A model generated the notes under the pieces. That model worked only from the letters and a program-made list of their open reading frames with translations, was not told the origin of the DNA and made no database searches. A program made the position numbers and the translations under genes. Positions 39,429-47,466 of a stretch of DNA of 47,601 nucleotides are shown here, piece after piece (position 1 is the stretch's first letter; every line of letters begins with the position of its first letter). Origin of the DNA: a virus; the IMG/VR virus record IMGVR_UViG_3300025313_000030, positions 1 to 47,601 of that record. The stretch is one strand, 5' to 3'.

Positions 39429-40398
39429 AACCCAGAATCCCTTTGCCTATGCGCTCCACAATATTAGGTCTAAAATACGGATTCTCAAAATCAAAGTCTT
39501 GCAAGTCTTTGATTTTTTCTATCGCTTGCTTAATACTCTCCACACTTCCGTCGGCTTGGATAACGCTTTTGGCTCTCATTCTGCCTTTTTGTCTATCCCC
39601 AACATTTATAGCGGGAATGTGAAGAGAAGCACTTTCTATGATTCCACTGCTGCTGTTGCCGATAATGAAATCCGCGTCTCTGAGTATGTTAATATATTGC
39701 ATACGCGGTAGATTGTCAAGAGGAATAATTCCATTTTCTTTAAGAATCCGATTTATTTTTCTGCCGTCTGCATCTTTATTCGACCCAAAAGCTGCTGTTC
39801 GATAAGGTTTAACAGCATCAAGAATAGCCCGCAATTCGCTTTCCCAGTCGCCTTTGTGCGAATGATAAATCAACACAACCAGAGCCGGATAGTGTTGGCC
39901 ATTGCCGTCGGGCGGGAATACACAACCCAAAGACCCGTATTCCTCCACGTCGTAATGCTCGGCGGCCAAAGACCTTATGGCCGCTCGGTATCCGTTGTCC
40001 AGCGAGCCTAAAGTCGTATCGCTGCCCTCGATATGAGAAATAGGTATGCCAAGAGTATAAGCACAACAAGCCACACTAAGTATTTCATAACGGTCGCCCA
40101 GAACGATAACTTTTTCATAAGCGCCTTCTTTCAATATCTGTGGCAGTTTCATACAAACCAGTCCCATAGAGGCGCAGACCCCTTCAGGACTATCGGAATC
40201 CGTGAAACATTCCACAACCCTTAGACTTGCCCCCCGGAAGCATCGAGAAGGCCACCCAGAGGCCGTAGAAGCTCCGAAAAGCTGAATTAGGGTGTTCGTA
40301 TCCCCCCCGCCGCAATTATGGTCTTGCAACCATTCCAAAAGCGGCTCTAAGAGTCCGTAGTCGGAACGACTACCTGCCACTAAAGTGATTTTCGCCAT
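39421..40398 (-). CDS. NeuC-like hydrolysing UDP-GlcNAc 2-epimerase (divergent)
   Basis: 325 residues, shorter than usual (about 370-390). GSRSDYGLL (9-17), LGDRYEILS (100-108) and NSSSGIIESASLHIPAINVGDRQKGR (248-273) are family motifs of NeuC/LegG/WecB. The usual HxHGGE and RHAITK segments are changed here to IEGSDTT and YRAAIRS, and the following region is shortened. In the family this enzyme makes ManNAc (or the 6-deoxy diacetamido equivalent) from a UDP-sugar, feeding NeuB. Key residues should be checked: activity is uncertain. It overlaps the NeuB stop by 19 nt. Confidence 0.75.
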   Translation of the reverse strand: MAKITLVAGSRSDYGLLEPLLEWLQDHNCGGGDTNTLIQLFGASTASGWPSRCFRGASLRVVECFTDSDSPEGVCASMGLVCMKLPQILKEGAYEKVIVLGDRYEILSVACCAYTLGIPISHIEGSDTTLGSLDNGYRAAIRSLAAEHYDVEEYGSLGCVFPPDGNGQHYPALVVLIYHSHKGDWESELRAILDAVKPYRTAAFGSNKDADGRKINRILKENGIIPLDNLPRMQYINILRDADFIIGNSSSGIIESASLHIPAINVGDRQKGRMRAKSVIQADGSVESIKQAIEKIKDLQDFDFENPYFRPNIVERIGKGILGYA

Positions 40399-41162
40399 TC
40401 GGCATACTCCTCATCTTCAAGTCTCGTGCACCCCAGTTGTTTCCGCCAGAGTAATCCCATCTCCCCTGGCTCGATTTTCTTAATACCGTCGCCCATAGCC
40501 TTTTCGACGTTTCTGATACGATAGACCATATCGGCAAATTCCATCGGCTCAAGGGCGCAGCAGGCGTCCGGGCCGTCGGTGCTACGAGATATTGTCAAGT
40601 GTTTTTCGATAATCATCGCGCCCATGGCAACCGCCGCTATGGGCACTTCCCAGCCTATCGTATGATCGGAAAGGCCGTCATAGTTCGTTATCGCCCTTAA
40701 ATTCACCTGCTCAAACGGGCAGGGATAGACAGAGGTGCAAAGCAAGGTTAGGCACTTGGCTGGAACGCCAATAAGCCCCGCCAAGCCCGACGAGACGTAT
40801 ATGACGTCAAAATGGTCATCCGCATATTGCAGCATATCCCAATTCTCGTTGCAGACGGATGGTATCTTCACGGCTTTACAACCCAATAGTTTGCACTGTT
40901 TTAGACTCTCCATATCAAAAGCAGATAAGAGAAATTCAATACCATTACACTTGGCCGTGTACTTTCTGAGATATTCAAACTGCCCCACGTCCAACCGGCA
41001 CGCGGGCAAACGGCCGCCGACCTTATTCGCGGTCTCCTCGCTGTAAAGCTGGAACTTCACGCAGTCCGCACCGGAGAAAGACGCGGCAAAAATTAACTGC
41101 GCAGCCGCACTAGTGCTGCCATTCGCTTCGAGACCCGCTTCGGCTATTATGTACGCGCTCAT
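40380..41162 (-). CDS. NeuB-like nonulosonic acid synthase, TIM-barrel only
   Basis: 260 residues from ATG at 41162. IIAEAGLEANG, VKFQ (36-39), KIPS (99-102), LCTSVYPCPFEQVNLRAI (140-157), GLSDHT (163-168) and EKHLTISRSTDGPDA (186-200) fit the NeuB/PseI/LegI family. The His in SDH and EKH, known Mn ligands in NeuB, are present. Family members are about 340-350 residues because of a C-terminal SAF (antifreeze-like) domain that closes the active site. It is absent here. It would condense PEP with a ManNAc-type sugar. No strong SD is visible. Confidence 0.85.
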   Translation of the reverse strand: MSAYIIAEAGLEANGSTSAAAQLIFAASFSGADCVKFQLYSEETANKVGGRLPACRLDVGQFEYLRKYTAKCNGIEFLLSAFDMESLKQCKLLGCKAVKIPSVCNENWDMLQYADDHFDVIYVSSGLAGLIGVPAKCLTLLCTSVYPCPFEQVNLRAITNYDGLSDHTIGWEVPIAAVAMGAMIIEKHLTISRSTDGPDACCALEPMEFADMVYRIRNVEKAMGDGIKKIEPGEMGLLWRKQLGCTRLEDEEYAEWRKSL

Positions 41163-41292
41163 AGTTTGGAAAAGAACCCTTCTTAATCTTCCGGCGGTCA
41201 ATCTCAATTTTCGCGCCTGACGCTACGGGGGGACGAAATTTCGTGTTTTTAAGCGCTACTCGCAAACTATCTATCAATTCTTTATTACTCAT
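41110..41292 (-). CDS. Small hypothetical protein in the sugar cassette
   Basis: 60 residues. ATG overlaps the GNAT stop by 8 nt. Basic, helical start (NKELIDSLRVALKNTKF). Its 3' 53 nt overlap the NeuB-like start. No known domain. Could be a coupling gene or a relic. Confidence 0.45.
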   Translation of the reverse strand: MSNKELIDSLRVALKNTKFRPPVASGAKIEIDRRKIKKGSFPNYERVHNSRSGSRSEWQH

Positions 41293-41707
41293 AACAGTAA
41301 AATCCTATCATCTCACCGTCCGCTCTTTTTGCACCGTCGAAAGCAAAACCTACCTTCTTATATAAACTCAGAGCCAACTCGTTCTTGGGGTCAACGTGCA
41401 GGCGCACGCGAGCCAGATTCCGTTCCTTGCCCGCCTGCAATAAGAACCGGCACGTCAACTCGCCATAACCCCGTCCCCGACATTCGGGGTGGACGAGAAG
41501 ACCCAGGCATTTATCGGGCCAATTCTCGTCCCATCCGCGAATCCACCCGTAGGCAATTACCGGATGCCCGTAGCCCAAAAGGATATAGTGCACGTCGCAC
41601 GTACCCTGCCGGTAAACCGGCGGGTTCTTCAAGAACCGTTCATTTTGCGCTTGACTGAAAAACGCCTTTAGCCTGGCCTTCGTCGGCCTTACTATTCCCC
41701 GCATCAT
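41285..41707 (-). CDS. GNAT-family N-acetyltransferase
   Basis: 140 residues. Motif A region CLGLLVHPECRGRGYGELTCRFLLQ contains the RxxGxG acetyl-CoA loop. A later LSLYKKVGFAFDGAKR is motif B. Strong SD (GGAGGG). In nonulosonic clusters such enzymes (PseH/LegH-like) acetylate the amino sugar before NeuB. That role is inferred from neighbours. It overlaps the radical-SAM stop by 68 nt. Confidence 0.75.
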   Translation of the reverse strand: MMRGIVRPTKARLKAFFSQAQNERFLKNPPVYRQGTCDVHYILLGYGHPVIAYGWIRGWDENWPDKCLGLLVHPECRGRGYGELTCRFLLQAGKERNLARVRLHVDPKNELALSLYKKVGFAFDGAKRADGEMIGFYCYE

Positions 41708-42614
41708 AACAGTTCCCTCCGCATAGCCTATACTTATTCCACCGGCCAGCCGCTAAATCGGCTCGTATTTCCCTTAACTCCGGGCCGAAATCCCAGATAT
41801 TCTTGAGACTGCTCTTGGCCAAATCACCGACCACCATCTCGTTATCATAGTCCGCACAGCAGGCAACTACCGTCCCGTCCCAGTTGATAGACATTTTATC
41901 AAAGATTTCAGGACAGTTTTCCGCCATCGAGCAAGGGTCGAATCCAATTTTCTTTGTTCGGCTAATTTCAACTTTGTCGGCGATTTTTTCAGCAAAATGC
42001 CGAAACTCCGCCACTTCATTTGCTGTACTTTCATCGGTTATCGTACTCCCTATCTGTATGAACGGCATCCTGAACGCTCCCCTTTTTTTGTATATTTCAC
42101 CGACAGTCTCAAACAACTTCTCGAAATTATCCTCTCCTCGCCACTTTTTGTACTGCTCAGCAGTAACACCCTGAAAGGAAAACTTGATAGTCGATGGGCC
42201 GTATCTCAAGTGGATTATCCGGTCAATGGCCTCGTCGTCGATTAGCGTCCCGTTGGTATTTATCCAGACGGGCACGTTCACTTGCCGCGCCAGTTTACAG
42301 AAGGCCAGGCACTGCGGATGTATGAATGGCTCCCCCCACCGAACAAACCGCAAAGCCGCACCGTACTTGGCAGCCTCCTTGAGAATCAACCCAAACAAAT
42401 TGGCGGACATCAATCCTTTCGGCCTCTTGACTATGCCCTGCCCAGTCGGGCACATAGCACAATGAAGATTACACTGATTAGTCAATTCAATATCTATCAG
42501 GCGAGGGAAGTCTATTGGATTCGCCAGCTTGTCCGCCATTGTGCCGGAATTGCACTTGCGATAAATGCCGGCAAAACTGCTTAACTTGCCAGCCTCTTTA
42601 GCAATCTTTTGCAT
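41640..42614 (-). CDS. Radical-SAM/SPASM domain protein
   Basis: 324 residues from ATG at 42614 (GTG at 42623 possible). CNLHCAMC is the CX3CX2C cluster motif binding the radical-SAM 4Fe-4S, RFVRWGEPFIHPQ supports the SAM site, and C-terminal CSMAENC...CCADYDNE...CGGNC forms SPASM-type clusters. Relatives occur in LPS/capsule clusters and modify sugars or peptides. It lies between NeuA-like and GNAT genes and overlaps both. Confidence 0.8.
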   Translation of the reverse strand: MQKIAKEAGKLSSFAGIYRKCNSGTMADKLANPIDFPRLIDIELTNQCNLHCAMCPTGQGIVKRPKGLMSANLFGLILKEAAKYGAALRFVRWGEPFIHPQCLAFCKLARQVNVPVWINTNGTLIDDEAIDRIIHLRYGPSTIKFSFQGVTAEQYKKWRGEDNFEKLFETVGEIYKKRGAFRMPFIQIGSTITDESTANEVAEFRHFAEKIADKVEISRTKKIGFDPCSMAENCPEIFDKMSINWDGTVVACCADYDNEMVVGDLAKSSLKNIWDFGPELREIRADLAAGRWNKYRLCGGNCYDAGNSKADEGQAKGVFQSSAK

Positions 42615-43354
42615 ATTTCCCACCTCGAAAGTCTATGTTTGCCCGCCGCCCGGAATCGGGCCTCGGCAACGTCCCAATCCCATTTGGTATCAATGTCAAT
42701 ATCATCGTGCTCATCACAGATATAGGCGTAAACGTTCGTTTTCCAATAGTCTTTGCGGTTCACCCAGACATCCCACTTGGCAAGGTAGATGTACCCGTTT
42801 ATCCGGTACGCGGGCGGTAAGTCCTGCCTGTTCTTGTCCTTAAACTGCTTAGGATACCAACCCTTCAAACATAAATCATTCGGCAGCTCCTTGACTACTA
42901 TCGTCGGGTCTTTATACTTGTGAACCCCGACAACCATATCGGCGTTTCTATCTTTCCAATTCTCAAACGGCGGCTGGCCCTGAATCATTCTCGCCGCACC
43001 CTGTATCTGTGCGGGTCTTAGCCCAGGACTCGTAGCCTGAATCAACTGAACGTAATCATACTTTTCGCCGAGCCTAAGCAGTGAATTCACCATAACGTCC
43101 GCCACCAGCGACGTGTCCGAAGCCAATTCAGCAGGTCGCGGCTGAACGTCCGCGCCGCACTTAGCGGCCACGGCCAGTATCTTATCGGAATCACTGTTGA
43201 CTATTATCCGGTCGAATACGCCGCTATCTTTTGCGGCCTCGATAGACCACTGAATTAGCGGCTTGCCGCAAAAGTCCTTAACGTTCTTGTTCGGGATTCC
43301 CTTGCTGCCGCCCCTGGCCGGTATCACCGCCAGAAAACTCTTGCCCCCGCGCAT
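42581..43354 (-). CDS. NeuA-like CMP-nonulosonic acid cytidylyltransferase
   Basis: 257 residues. FLAVIPARGGSKGIPNKN (8-24) is the signature nucleotide-binding loop, QATSPGLRPAQIQGAARMI and DIDIDTKWDWDVAEA are further family segments. It activates the nonulosonic acid with CTP for transfer by a glycosyltransferase. Length is near the family norm (about 230-250 residues). It overlaps the GT2 gene by 77 nt and the radical-SAM gene, so the three are translated together. Confidence 0.9.
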   Translation of the reverse strand: MRGGKSFLAVIPARGGSKGIPNKNVKDFCGKPLIQWSIEAAKDSGVFDRIIVNSDSDKILAVAAKCGADVQPRPAELASDTSLVADVMVNSLLRLGEKYDYVQLIQATSPGLRPAQIQGAARMIQGQPPFENWKDRNADMVVGVHKYKDPTIVVKELPNDLCLKGWYPKQFKDKNRQDLPPAYRINGYIYLAKWDVWVNRKDYWKTNVYAYICDEHDDIDIDTKWDWDVAEARFRAAGKHRLSRWEICKRLLKRLAS

Positions 43355-44177
43355 TTTGCTCTCCCTCTTGCAACCATCCCTTAATTCCTACTTCCGTTAG
43401 GCCCAGTCTCGGCTTAATAATCGCGTGCGACTCCGTGTCAGACCCGCAAATAAACGTTATTTTCACACCGGCCCGCGCCATTCGCTCCGAAAGGTCTATA
43501 TCGTTCACCGCGTTCCGCCTTTTGCGCCAGCAATGAAGATTCGTCTCAAAGTATCTCAGATAACCGCGATACAGCCACGACTGAACTGCGCCAACGGCTT
43601 GCCCGCAATGAACGTCCGGTATTGGCTGTCGGCCATTTAAGTCAATGGGAAACGATACGAACTCATAATCATATTTAGTCGCCGCTTCCAGCGCCCATTC
43701 AAGATGTCTCGGATGCCAGACATCGTCGTCGTCAATTCGGGCTATCCAATCCCCCCGCAACCTGGATAGCCCGTAGTTTATCGCCCTACACGGCCCGGAA
43801 AGCCATTGATAAAACGGATGGTCGGGGTAGTGACGAACCTTTTCGATCCAATACCATTTAATCCTACCGTCGCCGATATTAGACGCCGGATACGGTGGCG
43901 CGCCGTCGCCCACAATTATCAATTCCCAATTCTTATGAGTCTGCGCAAGAACGGAATCTATCGCCTCAGTCGCGTTCCGTCCTATCGTGGGCATTATAAT
44001 AGAGACAAGCGGAGTCGCCTTAAAATGTTTCGGTGCGTTCTCCGGGTAGTATTGATATTCATAATGCCTGCGGGCAAGGCGCAGGCGCACCTTGTCCGCA
44101 ACACTGTACCAACAAAAGAGGAACGCAGTGATTAGTCGGTCAAGAATTACAAGATGCCATTTTCTATGTGGTCTCAA
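43278..44177 (-). CDS. GT2-family glycosyltransferase, N-terminal membrane segment
   Basis: 299 residues from a TTG at 44177. No ATG or GTG in a better position precedes the GT core. LVILDRLITAFLFCWYSVA near residue 9-27 could anchor it to the membrane. LVSIIMPTIGRNATEAIDSVLAQT is the GT-A start, and DWIARIDDDDVWHP holds the DxD metal site. Downstream the region ADHETS-like (SDTESHAI) is typical of the acceptor side. It would transfer the CMP- or UDP-activated sugar. The TTG lies in the 59-bp repeat at 44156-44214. Confidence 0.78.
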   Translation of the reverse strand: MRPHRKWHLVILDRLITAFLFCWYSVADKVRLRLARRHYEYQYYPENAPKHFKATPLVSIIMPTIGRNATEAIDSVLAQTHKNWELIIVGDGAPPYPASNIGDGRIKWYWIEKVRHYPDHPFYQWLSGPCRAINYGLSRLRGDWIARIDDDDVWHPRHLEWALEAATKYDYEFVSFPIDLNGRQPIPDVHCGQAVGAVQSWLYRGYLRYFETNLHCWRKRRNAVNDIDLSERMARAGVKITFICGSDTESHAIIKPRLGLTEVGIKGWLQEGEQNARGQEFSGGDTGQGRQQGNPEQER

Positions 44178-44214
44178 AGCAGTTTTTTAACCTCGCCAAC
44201 TCTCTTGTTTCCAT
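44156..44214. repeat. 59-bp direct repeat, copy 1
   Basis: Identical over 59 bp to 44383-44441, 227 bp apart. It covers the C-terminus and stop of a small gene and the start region of the GT2 gene. Confidence 0.95.
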
Positions 44215-44376
44215 GCACTTTAATTGCTCCAGGCATAAGGCAACAATTTTAATAAGGTCTTCTTTATCAAATTCCTCGATAGGAACGCCCCTGTAATAAA
44301 TTTGCATCGGCAACCTGTTCGGGGGCGGCCATGTGGCGTCCGCCAAGCATTGTTTCGCAGTTTCTTTACACGTCAT
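44164..44376 (-). CDS. Small hypothetical protein, duplicated C-terminus (downstream copy)
   Basis: 70 residues. Helical end LEQLKCMETRELARLKNCFETT. The last 16 residues are identical, DNA and all, to those of the gene at 44391. The gene ends 13 nt into the GT2 start. No family recognised. Confidence 0.5.
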   Translation of the reverse strand: MTCKETAKQCLADATWPPPNRLPMQIYYRGVPIEEFDKEDLIKIVALCLEQLKCMETRELARLKNCFETT

Positions 44377-44382
44377 TGTCCG

Positions 44383-44441
44383 GCCATTTTCTATGTGGTC
44401 TCAAAGCAGTTTTTTAACCTCGCCAACTCTCTTGTTTCCAT
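44383..44441. repeat. 59-bp direct repeat, copy 2
   Basis: Exact copy of 44156-44214, covering the end of the upstream small gene. Both copies are followed, at different distances, by a 21-bp shared segment (44313-44333 and 44461-44481). Confidence 0.95.
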
Positions 44442-44576
44442 CGCTTTTCGTCGCTCATCCACCTGTTCGGGGGCGGCCATGAACGACCAGTAATCGAGAG
44501 CCATATTCGTCGCCGCCCGAAATTCGGCGTCGTAAGCGGCTAAACGAGAATCACTTTGTTTCGGTTTGCGGCGCAT
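44391..44576 (-). CDS. Small hypothetical protein, duplicated C-terminus (upstream copy)
   Basis: 61 residues. MRRKPKQ start, then METRELARLKNCFETT, identical to the end of the gene at 44164. It has weak SD. Its 5' region shares another 21 bp with the other copy in a different frame, so the two are products of one diverged tandem duplication. Confidence 0.5.
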   Translation of the reverse strand: MRRKPKQSDSRLAAYDAEFRAATNMALDYWSFMAAPEQVDERRKAMETRELARLKNCFETT

Positions 44577-44582
44577 GCTTCA

Positions 44583-44765
44583 CTACCTCTCTATTCTTTC
44601 TCTTACCTCTGGTCTCTGTTTATATATGCAGTTTTCTTCACTTATACATTCCTTACACCGAGAGTGATACCCATACTTTCCACTCTTTTGCTTAGAAAAC
44701 TTTTGTAAAGGTAAATTTCTGTAACATCCCTTACATATCTTAGTCTTTGGAATTGTCTTTATCAT
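44583..44765 (-). CDS. Short zinc-ribbon protein of the HNH-associated type
   Basis: 60 residues. KICKGCYRNLPLQKF...CKEC is the shared zinc ribbon, then a basic tail (RPEVRERIER). No nuclease core. It overlaps the radical-SAM stop by 26 nt. Probably a truncated or minimal relative of the homing genes. Confidence 0.6.
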   Translation of the reverse strand: MIKTIPKTKICKGCYRNLPLQKFSKQKSGKYGYHSRCKECISEENCIYKQRPEVRERIER

Positions 44766-45651
44766 CGGGCGAATGGCGCACCACATTTCTATATCTGTTC
44801 GGTTTCCAAAATGGAAAGTCTTTGAACCAGCCCCGCTTCTCGAATTCGGTCTCCGGCTCGAAGGTGTGGCCCTTGTAATAGTCCCTAAGATTGTCCGTAT
44901 TGAAAATCTTGTACTTACCCTTAATACATCTCGGCGAAACACCGATAATCCTATCCAAGTTACCCGCCGATATATCGTCGTAGTCCTGTTTATCGTTGGC
45001 CACCATCGGCATAGGCAGGCAGGCGGAGCATAAGGGGCAAATAGTTCCTCGCTGAAAGTACCAATCACTTTCCTCTTCCCGCCACCAGCCCGGCTTAACG
45101 GGTATGCCAATACTCTCTTTCAGCAGCCACGCTATCGCCGAGGCTATCTCGCAGAAAAAGGCGCCAAGCGGAGTAACGGCGGCAGACCATCTAAGGTTCA
45201 CCCAGCAATTGTCTATCACCCGCCACATCAATTCCTTATCTTCAAAAACCTCATTAGGCGCTATCAACACCGGCTGATGCCAGCAGTCCTGGCCGTCTTT
45301 GTGATCATTGTAGGCCACCAATTCAGGATAGAAAGTCTCATCAATTATCTCTTTGTATTTGTCGTAGTTCGCTCCACTGCACCATAGTTCCCTGCGGGCC
45401 TTTACTGGCCGATACTTGCGCAGCAATTCGCACAATTCGGGAAATTGCGGATGCAGTAACGAATTGCCCCCGAAGAAGCCGACGCTCCCTGGATGGCCTT
45501 GCAAGGAAACAAGCGCTTGCTCACAATAGTCCAGCGTCATTTGGTAATGATTACCCTGATGGCCGATAAGCTGTGAGCAGTGGCAACAATCGTGCTCGCA
45601 GACGTTATTCACAATGATTTGAATACACGACGCTTCGATGGGCATTCTCAT
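44740..45651 (-). CDS. Radical-SAM enzyme (SPASM-like)
   Basis: 303 residues. NNVCEHDCCHCSQ gives the CX3CX2C cluster (C18, C22, C25). GFFGGNSLLHPQFPELC is the SAM-binding region. C-terminal ICPLCSACLP adds extra cysteines. Radical-SAM proteins in sugar clusters carry out epimerisation, dehydration or methylthiolation. The reaction here is unknown. It starts within the remnant at 45648-45671. Confidence 0.75.
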   Translation of the reverse strand: MRMPIEASCIQIIVNNVCEHDCCHCSQLIGHQGNHYQMTLDYCEQALVSLQGHPGSVGFFGGNSLLHPQFPELCELLRKYRPVKARRELWCSGANYDKYKEIIDETFYPELVAYNDHKDGQDCWHQPVLIAPNEVFEDKELMWRVIDNCWVNLRWSAAVTPLGAFFCEIASAIAWLLKESIGIPVKPGWWREEESDWYFQRGTICPLCSACLPMPMVANDKQDYDDISAGNLDRIIGVSPRCIKGKYKIFNTDNLRDYYKGHTFEPETEFEKRGWFKDFPFWKPNRYRNVVRHSPDDKDNSKD

Positions 45652-45671
45652 CTTACATCAAACCTTTCCGG
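45648..45671 (-). pseudogene. Relic of an amidotransferase-like gene end
   Basis: In the frame read from 45671, the DNA encodes PERFDVR and TGA, identical in peptide to the end of the amidotransferase at 46321-46344. The 24 bp differ at three positions, all synonymous third bases. In the annotated frame the same bases end the 219-residue gene and start the radical-SAM gene. Confidence 0.55.
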
Positions 45672-46317
45672 TAAATTCTGAGGCAACGTAATGTTCTCCA
45701 TTCGATAAGTGGAAAGCAGCCAAAAGCCAAAAATTGCCTTCCGTATCCATGGCCACCAATAACGGATCACCGCGTAACTCCACTCTAGCTTCCGCCCAAT
45801 CTGCTTCTTGAACTACGGCAACAAACGGATACTTCTTCCGTTCAAGCGTCAAAAGCGTTTCCTGAACAATCTCTGGTATAATTGTTTTAAGGCACAATCT
45901 AATGGTCCACGATGGGCCATTAGTTCCGCCGTACTTAGATACCTGAGTTTTATTACTTATGGACAACTCTAACATCTCGCGTATTTCATTAGGCCACGTT
46001 TTCACGTTATTCGCAAACCGAACGTCATAGTCTTTTGCCGCCGTATCATAATAAAGCGTTCCACAATGAGGGCAATCCCTAAGACGTCTGGTGTACGACC
46101 TTATTCCTAGCTCAAAAACGTTGAAACGGGCCATGTCATAGTCCCATTGGTGCACCGCGTAATGAGGGAGTTGCAACTCCGGAAATCCCCTTAAAGCCAA
46201 CCCGAACGTAACGGGACGATACAATTTATGCAGGCGCAAAAACCGGACGTCAATTCGAGCAACGTTTTTTGTTTTTTTGAGCCGTTCCACAACTGCCGCC
46301 GTCGTCATCATTTTCAT
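45658..46317 (-). CDS. Hypothetical protein in the sugar cassette
   Basis: 219 residues, SD AGGTG 4 nt upstream. DCPHCGTLYYD gives one Cys pair. The middle is beta-rich with YSxxx patterns. No family recognised. It separates the amidotransferase and a radical-SAM enzyme, so it may act on the same sugar or carrier. Its C-terminus overlays an amidotransferase-like relic in another frame. Confidence 0.5.
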   Translation of the reverse strand: MKMMTTAAVVERLKKTKNVARIDVRFLRLHKLYRPVTFGLALRGFPELQLPHYAVHQWDYDMARFNVFELGIRSYTRRLRDCPHCGTLYYDTAAKDYDVRFANNVKTWPNEIREMLELSISNKTQVSKYGGTNGPSWTIRLCLKTIIPEIVQETLLTLERKKYPFVAVVQEADWAEARVELRGDPLLVAMDTEGNFWLLAAFHLSNGEHYVASEFTGKV

Positions 46318-46320
46318 TTT

Positions 46321-47466
46321 TCACCTCACGTCAAACCTTTCCGGGCTGGTTAATTCGTTCTTAGTGTCCCTGCGGCGCAGCTTGGCGACCCAAGCCTGCA
46401 AATACCAGATGTGCCCCGTATCCGAACCGAACGCTCCCGCCCGCTCCAATAACTCTCCACCGGCGTACTTCGCCAACGTCTCATCGAATTCTCTCTTATC
46501 CATCTCGAAATACTCGAGAAAATTATTAAGATGTTCGTTATCGAATTCCCCATCGTATGCCTCAATCAATTCCAAACCTTCACTCCGCGATTTCCATCCT
46601 TCGCGGATGGCTATCGAAATATCGGAAGTACACCGCCCAAAACCAAATTTGAGCAGCATTAAATAAGTATGCAACCCCTGTAGCCAGTCTGAAATTTGCG
46701 ACCAACAACTAAACGTACCCACGCTGCGCACGGGTTTCGTTCTCATTCCCTTCGCTATTGCAAAATCAGCGTGCTTCGTCGGACTCCAATTCTCGAACCG
46801 ACTGTATTGAGTAAAGAATATCTTCTCTAACTCGTTGTCCGGCGGGATTTCCCAGTCGAGCTTGTGCTGCCAGTAGAATTCCGTTAGGTACTTTTTATCG
46901 ACTGGATGTTTCCACCTGTCTTTTTCTCCACTCGAACCGCCGTATTCCTGCTCGCCCTCTTCACCGTAAATAATGAATGGAATCTTCATCTTCCAAGCCT
47001 GATTGATTACCACGGCGGATACGGCAGTCTCCCAGGGATGCTTAGGACGGCCCTGTTCGATAAAGTATTTCTTCGCCAGAGACCTGTACTTGTCCTCTTT
47101 AAGGTTTATTTCCATCTTCTCGAAACCTGGACAAGTATTCTTCCTGTTCCATTCTCCGATCTCCGTTTCAAGGTGAGGCAGAACGGTTACTAAGAGCGGG
47201 GTCATCCCGAACTCGTCCCGCATCTTATAGGCTACGTAAATGCTGTCCTTACCGCCCGACCAGGGCACTATACAGTCCGGCTCGCCCTTTCGCCGGTACT
47301 TATCGCAGAGCGTTGCAAAGTAATTCTCCCGCTCAAGCCAGTTGATTGCCTTCTTCTCCTCAGACCATGCGCAGGCGTTACATACGCCCTTCTCGTTAAA
47401 GGTTATGCGCGGGCGGGTGCTCGGCGTCCAGCATTTACTACACCATCGTATATCTTCCGGCTCCAT
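46321..47466 (-). CDS. N-acetyl sugar amidotransferase (WbpG/PseA-like)
   Basis: 381 residues. N-terminal zinc knuckle C9/C12/C29/C32 (WCSKC...GVCNAC), then VPWSGGKDSIYVAYKM with the PP-loop SGGKDS (70-75), and GEEGEQEYGGSSGEKDR. This is the WbpG/PseA/WbuX family, which builds acetamidino or related groups on sugars, e.g. Pse5Ac7Am by PseA. It needs an ammonia source such as a HisH/F-like partner in some systems. None is seen here. First gene of the cassette after the join. Confidence 0.85.
   Translation of the reverse strand: MEPEDIRWCSKCWTPSTRPRITFNEKGVCNACAWSEEKKAINWLERENYFATLCDKYRRKGEPDCIVPWSGGKDSIYVAYKMRDEFGMTPLLVTVLPHLETEIGEWNRKNTCPGFEKMEINLKEDKYRSLAKKYFIEQGRPKHPWETAVSAVVINQAWKMKIPFIIYGEEGEQEYGGSSGEKDRWKHPVDKKYLTEFYWQHKLDWEIPPDNELEKIFFTQYSRFENWSPTKHADFAIAKGMRTKPVRSVGTFSCWSQISDWLQGLHTYLMLLKFGFGRCTSDISIAIREGWKSRSEGLELIEAYDGEFDNEHLNNFLEYFEMDKREFDETLAKYAGGELLERAGAFGSDTGHIWYLQAWVAKLRRRDTKNELTSPERFDVR

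Noticed and set aside
43278-44177. Fusion of GT2 with the upstream small gene
   Set aside because: The small gene ends with TAG inside the repeat and GT2 opens in another frame at TTG; overlap is 14 nt, not fusion.
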